From NCBI GenBank assembly GCA_963712175.1, contig CAVQGZ010000008.1, positions 1 to 64,000 of the forward strand: a stretch of DNA of 64,000 nucleotides. The letters are read 5' to 3'. Of this stretch, positions 1-6,627 are shown piece by piece. The stretch's first letter is position 1; every line of letters starts with the position of its first letter. Origin of the DNA: CAVQGZ01 sp963712175 (GTDB lineage Bacteria > Actinomycetota > Actinomycetes > Jiangellales > Jiangellaceae). The notes below the pieces were generated by a model. It ran no database searches. It was not told the origin of the DNA and worked only from the letters and a program-made list of their open reading frames with translations. A program made the position numbers and the translations under genes.

Positions 1-39
1 GTGCGCCCGCGGCCGTGTCACTCCGCCTGTGGACGCACC

Positions 40-198
40 ACGACCCAGCGTGTTCCGCCCGCTGTGGGGCAGGTCGCTGAGCGTGTTCGGGCCGACGACG
101 ACACCCTGACCGCGCTCCAGCACCTCGCCTGGAGTCAGGACCGGGCCGTTAGTTGCGTCGCTCCAGATGCGTTCAGCCGGTACCTCGCCGCCAACTGA
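40..198 (+). pseudogene. Remnant of a ribbon-helix-helix antitoxin (copy A)
   Basis: The last ~40 residues (ADDDTLTALQHLAWSQDRAV... ending FSRYLAAN) match the C-terminal end of the antitoxin remnant at 1494-1770 (VDDDTLNALKKLARSQDRAV... ending LNRYLAAG). The DNA similarity continues past the stop codon: ctgagaatcgccctca occurs at 195-210 and at 1767-1782. Such C-terminal helices are typical of CopG/ribbon-helix-helix antitoxins, which bind DNA and neutralise a partner toxin. The N-terminal part here is not recognisable, no toxin gene precedes it inside the window, and the fragment may continue beyond the left edge. I read it as a decayed second copy of the module at 1.2-1.8 kb. Confidence 0.6.
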
Positions 199-366
199 GA
201 ATCGCCCTCACAGCGGCTAGATCCGCGCACTTAGTCAGCTGTGGCGTCTGGGGCACGTGGGTACGGGCAAACCGTCGAGTGGATGCACGAGAAGGGGCGC
301 CGCGTCCCTTTTGGCCCTTGTCGAGGGTGGGCGCCGGGAGTAGCGGTTATGGCAGACCCGCACGTG

Positions 367-404
367 AAAGGAGGTCAGTTGACCGCATCGGACCGCGCCT
401 GATG
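367..404 (+). promoter_or_regulatory. Strong Shine-Dalgarno with a 7-codon ORF coupled to the secreted protein gene
   Basis: AAAGGAGGT at 367-375 is a near-perfect ribosome binding site. It sits 3 bases before TTG at 379, which opens a 7-codon frame ending in TGA at 400-402. That stop overlaps ATG 402, which is in frame with the secreted protein gene. The layout allows translational coupling of a tiny leader to the gene, or the site could simply serve ATG 402. Which start is used cannot be decided from sequence alone. Confidence 0.35.
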
Positions 405-413
405 GGAGACGAC

Positions 414-923
414 ATGAAGATCAAACTCCTCGCACTGCTCACCGCACTGCTCGTACTACCGATCGCCGCAGCAATGACCGCATCAGCCAAGGCACCGCTG
501 TACGGGCAGATGGACCTGTACTGGAACGACGGATTCGCCGTCCCGACCTCGCCGTGTCCGACGATTAGCTGGGCGGGCAACATCGAGATCGACGGGACGA
601 CGTACGGGATGACGTTCGTCCCGTCCCCCGGCCGTGAGACCGGCAAGGCCTTCCACTTCGTCGAGGACTGGGCCATCTACGACCAAGCGTTCGACTTCGC
701 CGGCGGTGTGCTCACCGAGTGCGCACCGGGCGAGGTGGTCCTGGCCGGGGACGACTTCGGTCTGACCGGAGCGAACAGCAAGTACCGGATGAACGGCACG
801 GTCAACACCGCAGAGGAGCCCTTCGAGGACTGGATGGGACGTCCAGTTCACATGGACGGGCTGATCCTGTGGAAGGCCGACGGCTCTCCCGCGGCGGCAC
901 CCGGCACGTTCCGACTGAACTAG
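414..923 (+). CDS. Small secreted protein of unknown function
   Basis: This 169-residue protein begins with a clear Sec signal peptide: MKIKLL, a hydrophobic core of about 18 residues, then a small-residue cleavage site near ASA before KAPLYG. The mature part is about 140 residues, acidic and rich in aromatic residues (W, Y, F), with two cysteines that could form a disulfide. No family is recognised. ATG 414 follows GGGAG at 404-408. An in-frame ATG at 402 is an alternative that would add MGDD. The gene lies between the two antitoxin copies in a decaying accessory region but is itself intact, so it may be cargo of the former element. The function is unknown. Confidence 0.75.
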   Translation: MKIKLLALLTALLVLPIAAAMTASAKAPLYGQMDLYWNDGFAVPTSPCPTISWAGNIEIDGTTYGMTFVPSPGRETGKAFHFVEDWAIYDQAFDFAGGVLTECAPGEVVLAGDDFGLTGANSKYRMNGTVNTAEEPFEDWMGRPVHMDGLILWKADGSPAAAPGTFRLN

Positions 924-944
924 CGCAGAAGCACCGCAGAAGCA

Positions 945-1193
945 CGCCCCACCCCGGCGCTCACCCGGGTCGGCGTGCGTCGCTGCCGGCCCCACGACCT
1001 GCGGCACACGGCCGCCAGCATCCTCCTGCTACAAGGCGCCGACATGCGCGTGGTCATGGACGTCCTCGGCCACACCCGCATGTCCACCACCAGCGACCTC
1101 TACACCCACGTGCTGCACGAGGTACGCGTCGACGCGGCCCAGCGCATGGACACCTTCATCCGCGGGCTGGACCGAGCACCCGAGCAGGAGTAG
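945..1193 (+). pseudogene. 3' remnant of a tyrosine recombinase (phage-type integrase)
   Basis: The reading frame carries the C-terminal catalytic part of a tyrosine recombinase. RPHDLRHTAAS supplies the H-x-x-R box, and LGHTRMSTTSDLYTHV supplies the second histidine and the nucleophilic tyrosine. The N-terminal DNA-binding domain and the first catalytic arginine are absent: coding similarity seems to start near 945, only ~20 bases after the stop of the secreted protein gene. The fragment cannot be a working integrase. It shows that this region once belonged to an integrated element, which fits with the tRNA-Arg gene at 5694-5766 as a possible attachment site. Confidence 0.8.
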
Positions 1194-1217
1194 TTTGGTG
1201 GGACAGAACTCAGGACG

Positions 1218-1532
1218 GTGGCACCTCGGCTACACGTGGACGGCCAGTGCCCGCAGGCGCCGCATCCTGGCCGGGCGCAGGTGCGGCACGTGGTCGAGAC
1301 CAGCCGGGTGGTCTTCGTCCGTCCGGCCGACCCGCCGGCTCGACCAGACGAGGCGCTGCTGTTCCTGGGCGACGACAGCGCAGGGCAGCCGATCGAGGTG
1401 GTGGGGATCGAGATGGACGACGGACGACTCCGGGTCGTCCACGCGATGCCGATGCGCCGGGGCTATCGGGCGCTGTACGAGGAGGCGACGCAGTGGCCGC
1501 GGTCGGCAAGACCCGGGCCGGCACACCGCTGA
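1218..1532 (+). CDS. Putative toxin of a toxin-antitoxin pair (DUF4258/BrnT-like)
   Basis: This 104-residue product has a middle segment (VVFVRPAD... LLFLGDDSAGQPIEVVGIEM... VVHAMPMRRGYRALYEEA) resembling small RelE-fold, DUF4258-like toxins that precede ribbon-helix-helix antitoxins in actinobacteria. The expected strand order and the final MPMR-x-Y-x-x-x-YEEA motif are present. The first ~20 residues look poorly conserved, so the 5' end may be damaged. GTG 1218 is the first start in frame. The antitoxin start at 1494 lies inside its 3' end, the overlap expected of a co-translated pair. The antitoxin itself is frameshifted, so the module is probably no longer functional as a pair. Confidence 0.5.
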   Translation: MAPRLHVDGQCPQAPHPGRAQVRHVVETSRVVFVRPADPPARPDEALLFLGDDSAGQPIEVVGIEMDDGRLRVVHAMPMRRGYRALYEEATQWPRSARPGPAHR

Positions 1533-1770
1533 CACCCGAGTACGAGCGCGAGCTCCAACGGGAGGCCGAGGCCGGCTTCGACCCCGCGACCCTGCAACGG
1601 CGACGCCCCGGCCGGCCCTCCCTGTCCGGACGAGCTGGGCGGTCACGCGACTCGACGTCCGAGTCGACGACGACACCCTGAACGCTCTGAAGAAGCTCGC
1701 CAGAAGCCAAGACCGAGCCGTCAGCGACCTCGTCCGAGATGCACTCAACCGCTACCTAGCCGCTGGCTGA
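1494..1770 (+). pseudogene. Frameshifted ribbon-helix-helix antitoxin (copy B)
   Basis: From GTG 1494 the frame reads VAAVGKTRAGTPLTPEYE... RRRPGRPSLSG, the usual start of antitoxins paired with DUF4258-like toxins. It then leaves the family pattern. A different frame, beginning near 1640, continues with VTRLDVRVDDDTLNALKKL... LNRYLAAG, the C-terminal ribbon-helix-helix. A one-base indel between about 1625 and 1650 explains both halves. Either the gene is inactivated or there is a sequencing error here. It overlaps the 3' end of the toxin-like gene by 39 bases and is duplicated in part at 40-198. Confidence 0.65.
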
Positions 1771-1790
1771 GAATCGCCCTCATCGCGGCT
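1664..1790 (+). repeat. Direct repeat of the segment at 92-218
   Basis: About 127 bases covering the antitoxin 3' end and roughly 20 bases beyond the stop recur 1.57 kb upstream at 92-218, diverged but collinear. The stretch from the last codons through ctgagaatcgccctca is identical in both copies. The two copies bracket the secreted protein gene and the integrase remnant. Confidence 0.6.
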
Positions 1791-1913
1791 GTTTGAGGAC
1801 GTGGCGGTACAACCCGAGTGGACGACGCGGGGAACTGGCGTCCCCTCCGCCGCCTGTCGACCTCACTGAGGCGCTCATGGGCTCACCGATAGACCGTGAG
1901 CGAGCCGACGGCG

Positions 1914-2194
1914 TCACCGCGTCCTAGGGGCCCCGCGCTGCCACCAATCGACCGCCGGGCGTTCGTGCACGATCTTCGCGGCGAGACGGTATCGCCCAGG
2001 TGGCAGAACTTCCAGAGCTCCTTGGCTGCTCGCGAGTACTGGAACAGGACCTTGTCGACGTCGAACGCATCCAACTCGCCATTGCGGAAGCGGTCGATTG
2101 CTGTGCCCACGCGCTGCACCAACACCGCCAACTCGGCCTCGTGGTACGCCGCCACAGCCACGCGAGCCGCCTGTCGATCTGACTGAGCGGACAT
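1914..2194 (-). pseudogene. Frameshifted conserved actinobacterial small protein
   Basis: Read from 2194, the protein has an N-terminal helical part and the motif GELDAFDVDKVLFQYSRAAKELWKFC, familiar from small uncharacterised actinobacterial proteins. After HLGDT this frame becomes unrelated. Another frame continues with AAKIVHERPAVDWWQRGAPRTR and a stop at 1914-1916, the expected C-terminal end (DWW-x-RG). A one-base indel near 1985-1995 splits the gene. The function of the family is unknown to me. The neighbours are also broken, so genuine decay is more likely than an isolated sequencing error. Confidence 0.55.
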
Positions 2195-2267
2195 CGGTCG
2201 AGGCTAGTCCCCTCCACCACAACCGCGCGATGCGCTGAGGTCCGGTCAGCGGCATGGGCCGTTCCTG

Positions 2268-2856
2268 CTAGCTGTTCTGGTGGTCGTGCAGCCAGTTCAC
2301 GACTGCGTGTTGGAGGTCGGGTCGGAACAGGAAGGTCGTGTGCCCTCCGCCGTCGATGCGGCGCAGTACGGAGCCGGGGATGCGCGGTGCGGGCGTGTTC
2401 GGCGTGGGTGATGGGGACGCGGGTGTCGGCGGTGGCGTGCACGATCAGGGTGGGGCAGGTGACCGAGCCCAGCGGCAGCGGGGGCAGGTCGGCGAACTGG
2501 GCGGCGTCGTTGTCGTAGCCGGCGCCGAGCCGCTTCCAGCCGGTGGCGGTGGTGACGATGCCGCGGGCCAGCGAAACCTGCGCGGCCCGCAGGTCAGGGT
2601 CGGTGGTGGGCTCGGCGCCCAGAGAGGTGAGCATCCGGGCCGGGAACCGATCGAGCATCCACGCGGCCAGCCCGGCCAGCCCGGCCAGGCCGGTGAGGCG
2701 CAGGCCGAGGCGCCCGAGGCGGGGCGCCGTGGCGGGCAGGGCGATCGACTCGACCTGCACCAGGCAGCAGACCCGGTCGGGGTACGTGCCGGCCAGGGCG
2801 TACCCGGCGGGACCGCCGCCGGACATGGCGAGCACGGCGACCCGGTCGAGGTTGAG
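2268..2856 (-). pseudogene. Truncated, frameshifted alpha/beta hydrolase
   Basis: The minus strand encodes the nucleophile elbow region LDRVAVLAMSGGGPAGYALA followed by an alpha/beta hydrolase cap and core, up to VTCPTLIVHATADTRVPITHAEHA. Near 2385 the frame breaks. Another frame carries the C-terminal catalytic histidine segment (IDGGGHTTFLFRPDLQHAVV) to a stop at 2268-2270. The N-terminal third, including the oxyanion loop, is missing: the gene starts abruptly at 2856, exactly where the IS21-like end begins. Insertion of that element followed by loss of the other part is the simplest account. No activity is expected. Confidence 0.7.
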
Positions 2857-3365
2857 TGTGCCAGCCTGAAGTGGCCCCAGTTGGAGCCGTAGTGATGGCT
2901 TGAAGTGGCCCCACCCTCGACCGACTAGTCCCCCGTACGTTCGTGTTCGTCTGCCAAGGCGAACTACGTGGCGTGAAGGGGTGGAAGTGAGATCGAGAGT
3001 GGAGCAGTTCGAAACTATCCGACGCGATGCCCGCGATGAAGAGCTGTCGATTAGGGCGCTCGCTGACAGGCATCGGGTGCATCGCCGCACGGTTCGGGCC
3101 GCGTTGACCGACGCGGTGCCGCCGAGACGGAAGTCGCCGTCGCGGACCGCGCCGGTGCTCGGTCCCTACGAGGCCACGATCCGAGGGTGGCTGGTGGCTG
3201 ACTTGACCGCGCCGCGCAAGCAGCGCCACACCGCGCGCAGAGTCTGGCAGCGGCTGCTCGATGAGCAGGGCGCGGTGGTCGCGGAGTCCAGCGTGCGCCA
3301 GCTTGTGGCCCGGCTGCGGGTGGAGATCGACGGTGGCCGGACTCAGGTGATGGTCCCGCAGACCC
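2857..3365 (+). mobile_element. Left end of an IS21-like insertion sequence (truncated)
   Basis: The element begins with TGTGCCAGCCTGAAG at 2857. Two copies of a ~15-base motif, cctgaagtggcccca at 2865-2879 and cttgaagtggcccca at 2899-2913, form the multiple terminal repeats characteristic of IS21-family ends. A transposase reading frame follows at 2981. The boundary with the interrupted hydrolase gene is visible at 2856/2857. The right part of the element, including the rest of istA and istB, is missing. The sequence changes to phage tail coding near 3365, so the inner boundary is approximate. Confidence 0.65.
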
Positions 3366-3397
3366 ACCCGCCGACGTTGTGGATGCCAGCGTCGTAG
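2981..3397 (+). pseudogene. 5' fragment of an IstA-type transposase
   Basis: From GTG 2981 the product reads VEVRSRVEQFETIRRDARDE, then an HTH segment (SIRALADRHRVHRRTVRAAL) and the linker region around GPYEATIRGWLVADL and KQRHTARRVWQRLLDE. This is the N-terminal DNA-binding portion of IS21-family IstA. The DDE catalytic domain is absent. After about LVARLRVEIDGG the frame runs into unrelated sequence and stops at 3397. IstA is normally around 400-500 residues or more, so roughly two thirds or more is missing and the copy cannot transpose itself. Confidence 0.7.
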
Positions 3398-3716
3398 AAC
3401 GTCCGACCGCTCTCGTTGAACATCGGGTACGCCGTTGACACCGCGATGATCTCCGTCGAACGGACGTACCCATCTGACTTCGGGCGGAAAGAGTGGACGT
3501 AGCCGTCGAAGAGGTCGGAGCGCCGACCCTTCCCCAGCGAATCCAGAGCGGACTGCCAGCGGTCACGTACCTCTGGATCTCTTCGTAGTCCATGCGGATG
3601 TGAAGACGCGCCGCGTCCATGTAGTTCACCTTGCTCAGGACCGTCAAGGTGTCCACGTCCACCGACGCGAGAGGCGTCAGCGGGAACGTGATCTTGATCG
3701 GGACGAGCCTAAACAT
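3343..3716 (-). pseudogene. Broken phage tail/baseplate protein gene
   Basis: The gene starts at ATG 3716, overlapping the stop of the LysM gene (AATGTTTAG), so the two were translationally coupled. The first frame gives MFRLVPIKITFPLTPLASVD... MDYEEIQRY. Near 3575 coding moves to another frame: RDRWQSALDSLGKGRRSDLF, a stretch with HSFRPKSDGYVRSTEII, then YPMFNESGRTFYDAGIHN. One indel joins them. The 3' end has been replaced by the IS21-like fragment at about 3360-3380. The composition and the position after a LysM tail protein suggest a phage tail or baseplate component. No specific family is assigned. Confidence 0.5.
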
Positions 3717-3972
3717 TGGTGGGTATCCGAATCTGCTGCCCAGGACGGACGTCTCCGACCGCCTGGATCAGCGGGTTGGCGTCCATGATGCGCCACCACT
3801 GCCGTGGGTCACCCAGTTTCTCTGCCGCGATCCGGTCGATCCGGTCAGACTGCTTCCAGGTGTAGAGGTCGGCGTTGGCTGTGTCGCGGGCGAAGCGACG
3901 TCGCACGATCACGTTGCCGTCCGGCATGGGCACGACAGTGCCGACGACGTACCGCGAATCCGACATGATCAT
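3709..3972 (-). CDS. LysM-type phage tail protein (tail protein X-like)
   Basis: This 87-residue protein has a short N-terminal beta segment (YVVGTVVPMPDGNVIVRRRFA) and a LysM-like module: YTWKQSDRIDRIAAEKLGDP, then QWWRIMDANPLI and DVRPGQQIRIP. Small LysM proteins of this type connect tube and baseplate in tailed phages and related contractile particles. ATG 3972 is used here, and ATG 3966 is an alternative. The reading frame is intact, but its downstream neighbour is broken and no other tail genes are present. It is therefore a stranded prophage or tail-particle remnant rather than a working system. Confidence 0.6.
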   Translation of the reverse strand: MIMSDSRYVVGTVVPMPDGNVIVRRRFARDTANADLYTWKQSDRIDRIAAEKLGDPRQWWRIMDANPLIQAVGDVRPGQQIRIPTNV

Positions 3973-4127
3973 CTGCTCATCACTCCTCTACCGCGTCACG
4001 TTGGCCCACAGCAGGACTGTGGTGCGCCATCACCAGATCGCTGTTCGCAGCGGTCAACTCCGGCCAGACCCACGACGTCGACGCGTGGGTCGACGAAGGC
4101 TTCGCCGCCTACGTCAACGGCTACACG

Positions 4128-4769
4128 ATGGCCAAGGACGGCGTTGACCGCGGCCCCGAACTTCTCGCCGCAGTCGTGGACTACCACCGGGCTGTCGGCG
4201 AGCCGTTCTGGGAACTCTACAACGAAGTGACGCAGAAAGTCGACCGCACGACCAGCACGATCGCCGTACGGTTCGTCGCCCGAGGCAGGTTCGGCCCGGC
4301 AGAACGCGAGATCGAGATGGCCGGCTTCCTCCGCGCCGTCGACAACCAGCTCACCGAGATCCGGCACGTCACCGACATGACCATCTTCAACCAGCTCCGG
4401 GCCACCCACCATCGGACTACCGCCACTCGACTGTGGCAGTACACGGTCACCGGCCAGGGCGACGGCTCACGGGTAGTGATGCGCGTGGACATCGCCGCCA
4501 CCGGCGCGCTCCGCTGGGTGCCGTTGCTTGCGACACCTCTGGTCGACGCGATCATGGCGCAGCGACAGTTCTGCAACCTCAAGGGTCTCGTCGAGCGGTA
4601 CGGAGCCCGCACTACCGACCCTGGGAACCCCGAGACGGGAGCCCGGGACCAGTACCAGCTCTTCCACGTCATCTACGCCGCCGGCGGCGAGGCCGGCGTG
4701 CCCGGTGTCGAGAACGCCCAGCAGGCGCGGACCTGGGCTGAGACCGACGGCGTCCTGCCCGAATCCTGA
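4128..4769 (+). CDS. Two-part NTF2/SRPBCC-like protein, probably missing its N-terminus
   Basis: This 213-residue ORF appears to have two unrelated parts. Residues ~1-90, together with ~30 upstream codons that have no start (FAAVNSGQTHDVDAWVDEGF, 4044-4103), resemble an NTF2/SnoaL-like fold. Residues ~95-160 (RLWQYTVTGQGDGSRVVMRV... LRWVPLLATPLVDAIMAQRQ... NLKGLVERYG) resemble the C-terminal half of an SRPBCC/polyketide-cyclase-like domain. The true 5' end seems lost, because no ATG, GTG or TTG occurs in the upstream coding-like stretch. It may be a recombined remnant or a genuine fusion. The downstream membrane gene begins 9 bases after its stop, so both could be one transcript. The function is unknown. 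Confidence 0.5.
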   Translation: MAKDGVDRGPELLAAVVDYHRAVGEPFWELYNEVTQKVDRTTSTIAVRFVARGRFGPAEREIEMAGFLRAVDNQLTEIRHVTDMTIFNQLRATHHRTTATRLWQYTVTGQGDGSRVVMRVDIAATGALRWVPLLATPLVDAIMAQRQFCNLKGLVERYGARTTDPGNPETGARDQYQLFHVIYAAGGEAGVPGVENAQQARTWAETDGVLPES

Positions 4770-4778
4770 GGGGGAGAC

Positions 4779-5228
4779 ATGGACCAGATCTTCCCCGGCG
4801 CCAACATCGTCGCCGGCGTCCTTGTCCTCATCGTCGGGTTCGGCCTCCACTTCGGAGGCCAGCTGATCTCGGTCGTCAACTGGGACCTCGCCACCAGGTG
4901 GGGACTCCAGGAAGCCGGCAAGCGACCCGAGTACCGCGTCTACGAACACGGCATCGCCATGGCCGACGTACTCATCGGCTGGACCTACGCGGTCGCCGGA
5001 ATCGGGCTCCTCATCGACGCATCCTGGGGCTACCTCTGGGCATGGATCCCCGGAGCCATCCTGACCTACCACGCGCTCAGCTTCTGGTTCTGGACAGGCG
5101 GCCAACTCGCGTCCGGCGATCACGACGCCACCACCAGGCAGCCGTTCCGCTCCATCTGGACGACGGCAAACCTGGCAACCGGCCTCCTGACGATCCTCGT
5201 GGCCAACTCCCAGACCTTGGTTCAATGA
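4779..5228 (+). CDS. Small integral membrane protein, unknown function
   Basis: This 149-residue protein has about four hydrophobic segments: near residues 8-28 (IVAGVLVLIVGFGLHFGG), 62-80, 82-100 and 125-145. The loop between the first two is charged and soluble-looking (ATRWGLQEAGKRPEYRVYEH). ATG 4779 has a strong GAGGGGGAG site at 4768-4776. It follows the NTF2/SRPBCC-like ORF by 9 bases and is probably co-transcribed with it. I do not recognise the family. The ORF is intact and looks like a real gene because of its membrane topology and ribosome binding site. Confidence 0.6.
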   Translation: MDQIFPGANIVAGVLVLIVGFGLHFGGQLISVVNWDLATRWGLQEAGKRPEYRVYEHGIAMADVLIGWTYAVAGIGLLIDASWGYLWAWIPGAILTYHALSFWFWTGGQLASGDHDATTRQPFRSIWTTANLATGLLTILVANSQTLVQ

Positions 5229-5693
5229 CCGGATCACAACCTGATGGCCAGGGTGTGTGGCCTCAGCAGTCCGCTGCAACGCCCGACTTTCGGCATGTGC
5301 GTGAAACCCCGAGCGGCCCTTCGGAGAGACTCCTGCACCTGTGCTGCCGTCGACTCGTAGTAGCGGGCGTTCGAGAGGCTGCCTGGGGTCCTGCTGCGGA
5401 TCTCTAGGCGGTACGAATGGCGGTACTCGGGCTTTCCGACGATTCCGGGGCCATCATCGAGAGGCCCGGAAACCTGCCCTGAAATGCGAGAACGATTGGT
5501 CCGCCCTGGTCCGCGTGCCGTATCGCCGAACCGGACATTCAGGACAGAGTGTGGCCTTCATTGGGGCCTCTGGAAGGTGCGGCGCTCACATCTGCAGGTG
5601 CATTTCCTAGCGAGGTGTTAGCGCGGGGACCGGATTCGGTCCAGATAGTGAGACTTCGTGTCCGCTGGTTGGTGTTTGTGCTGGTGAGAGGGG
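5229..5693. other. Gene-free stretch between the accessory region and tRNA-Arg
   Basis: These 465 bases carry no convincing gene. The longest open frames have no recognisable domains and no good ribosome binding site. The stretch adjoins the 3' end of tRNA-Arg(ACG), the usual side for integrated elements. I looked for a second copy of the tRNA 3' end (an att repeat) here and further left and did not find one. Confidence 0.5.
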
Positions 5694-5766
5694 CGCGCCC
5701 GAAGGGATTCGAACCCCTAACCTTCTGATCCGTAGTCAGATGCTCTATCCGTTGAGCTACGGGCGC
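5694..5766 (-). tRNA. tRNA-Arg (anticodon ACG)
   Basis: Read on the minus strand from 5766, a 73-nt cloverleaf is visible. The 7-bp acceptor stem is GCGCCCG/CGGGCGC, the D-arm contains AGCTCAACGGATAGAGC, the anticodon stem-loop CTGACTACGGATCAG gives anticodon ACG, and the T-arm contains GGTTCGAATCC. The discriminator base is G, and the 3' CCA is not encoded. The 3' end faces the decayed accessory region at 1-5.7 kb. tRNA 3' ends are common integrase targets, so this is the likely entry site of that element. Confidence 0.93.
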
Positions 5767-5883
5767 CCGGCGTGAAGCCGACGCAAGTGTACGGGGTCGA
5801 TGCCGCCGGCTCGAACGGTGAGCGGATGCGTGGACAGCGCAACGAACCGGCTCCCTCGCGGTTCGAGCGATATCGTCGCACCC

Positions 5884-6627
5884 GTGGCCGTGCCGACCGC
5901 CGACACGCTCGACGCCGCATTGCGAGCGCAGGCCGATCCCGAGCGTGCCCAGAGAGAGAAGCAGTACCTGAAGAGCGAGCTCGAGCATTACGGCGTTCCC
6001 GTTCCCACGATGCACCAGATCGCTGCGCGCCAGTCGCGAGCGCTCGACCGGCAGGGCCTGCTTTCCGTCGCGACGCAACTCTGGGACGAACCTGGCGGCT
6101 CGCCGGTCCACGATCGAAGGTTCCTGGCCGCGGACATGCTGGCGGCGCGGTCCGAGCTGCTCGCACCTAGCGATGCTCGACTTCTCGAGAGGCTGCTTCG
6201 CCAGGCCCGTACGTGGGCCATCGTGGATACGCTGGCCCCCCGCGTCGTCGGCCCGTTGGCCGATCGCTACTCAGACGACATGACTCCTGTTCTCGACGCC
6301 TGGGCGAGAGACGACGACCACTGGCTGCGCCGCAGCGCTTTGCTCGCGCACCTGATCCCGCTTCGCGACGGCCGGGGGGACTGGGCACGCTTCACGCGCT
6401 ACGCAGACCTGATGATCAGCGATCGGGAGTTCTTCGTCGCCAAAGCGCTCGGATGGGTCCTGCGCGACACCGGTCGCCGCCGACCTGGACTCGTCGTCGA
6501 GTGGGTACGACCACGAGTGGCTGACATGTCTGCGATCTCAGTCAAGGAGGCGCTGAAGCCGCTCCCTCCCGAGGTCCAGCAGGAGCTCCGATCCCGGCGC
6601 ACAGATGTAGCGTCGCGCCCACGATGA
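5884..6627 (+). CDS. DNA alkylation repair protein, AlkD-like
   Basis: This ~247-residue protein is made of HEAT-like helical repeats and matches the AlkC/AlkD superfamily, DNA glycosylases that remove bulky or positively charged alkylated purines without flipping the base. Recognisable family segments are KQYLKSELEHYGVPVPTMHQ near the N-terminus, TWAIVDTLAPRVVGPLA in the middle (the W and D belong to the lesion-facing cleft), and FVAKALGWVLRDTGRRRP toward the end. GTG 5884 or GTG 5890 is the likely start: the frame is open further upstream but that part is not family-like. The stop overlaps the next gene's ATG, so the two are translationally coupled. Confidence 0.85.
   Translation: MAVPTADTLDAALRAQADPERAQREKQYLKSELEHYGVPVPTMHQIAARQSRALDRQGLLSVATQLWDEPGGSPVHDRRFLAADMLAARSELLAPSDARLLERLLRQARTWAIVDTLAPRVVGPLADRYSDDMTPVLDAWARDDDHWLRRSALLAHLIPLRDGRGDWARFTRYADLMISDREFFVAKALGWVLRDTGRRRPGLVVEWVRPRVADMSAISVKEALKPLPPEVQQELRSRRTDVASRPR

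Noticed and set aside
5341..5610. 89-codon ORF before tRNA-Arg
   Set aside because: No domain, no ribosome binding site and composition unlike neighbours; treated as non-coding.
1..5766. att-type direct repeat of the tRNA-Arg 3' end
   Set aside because: No second copy of the tRNA 3' end was found in the window, so the integration site remains an inference.
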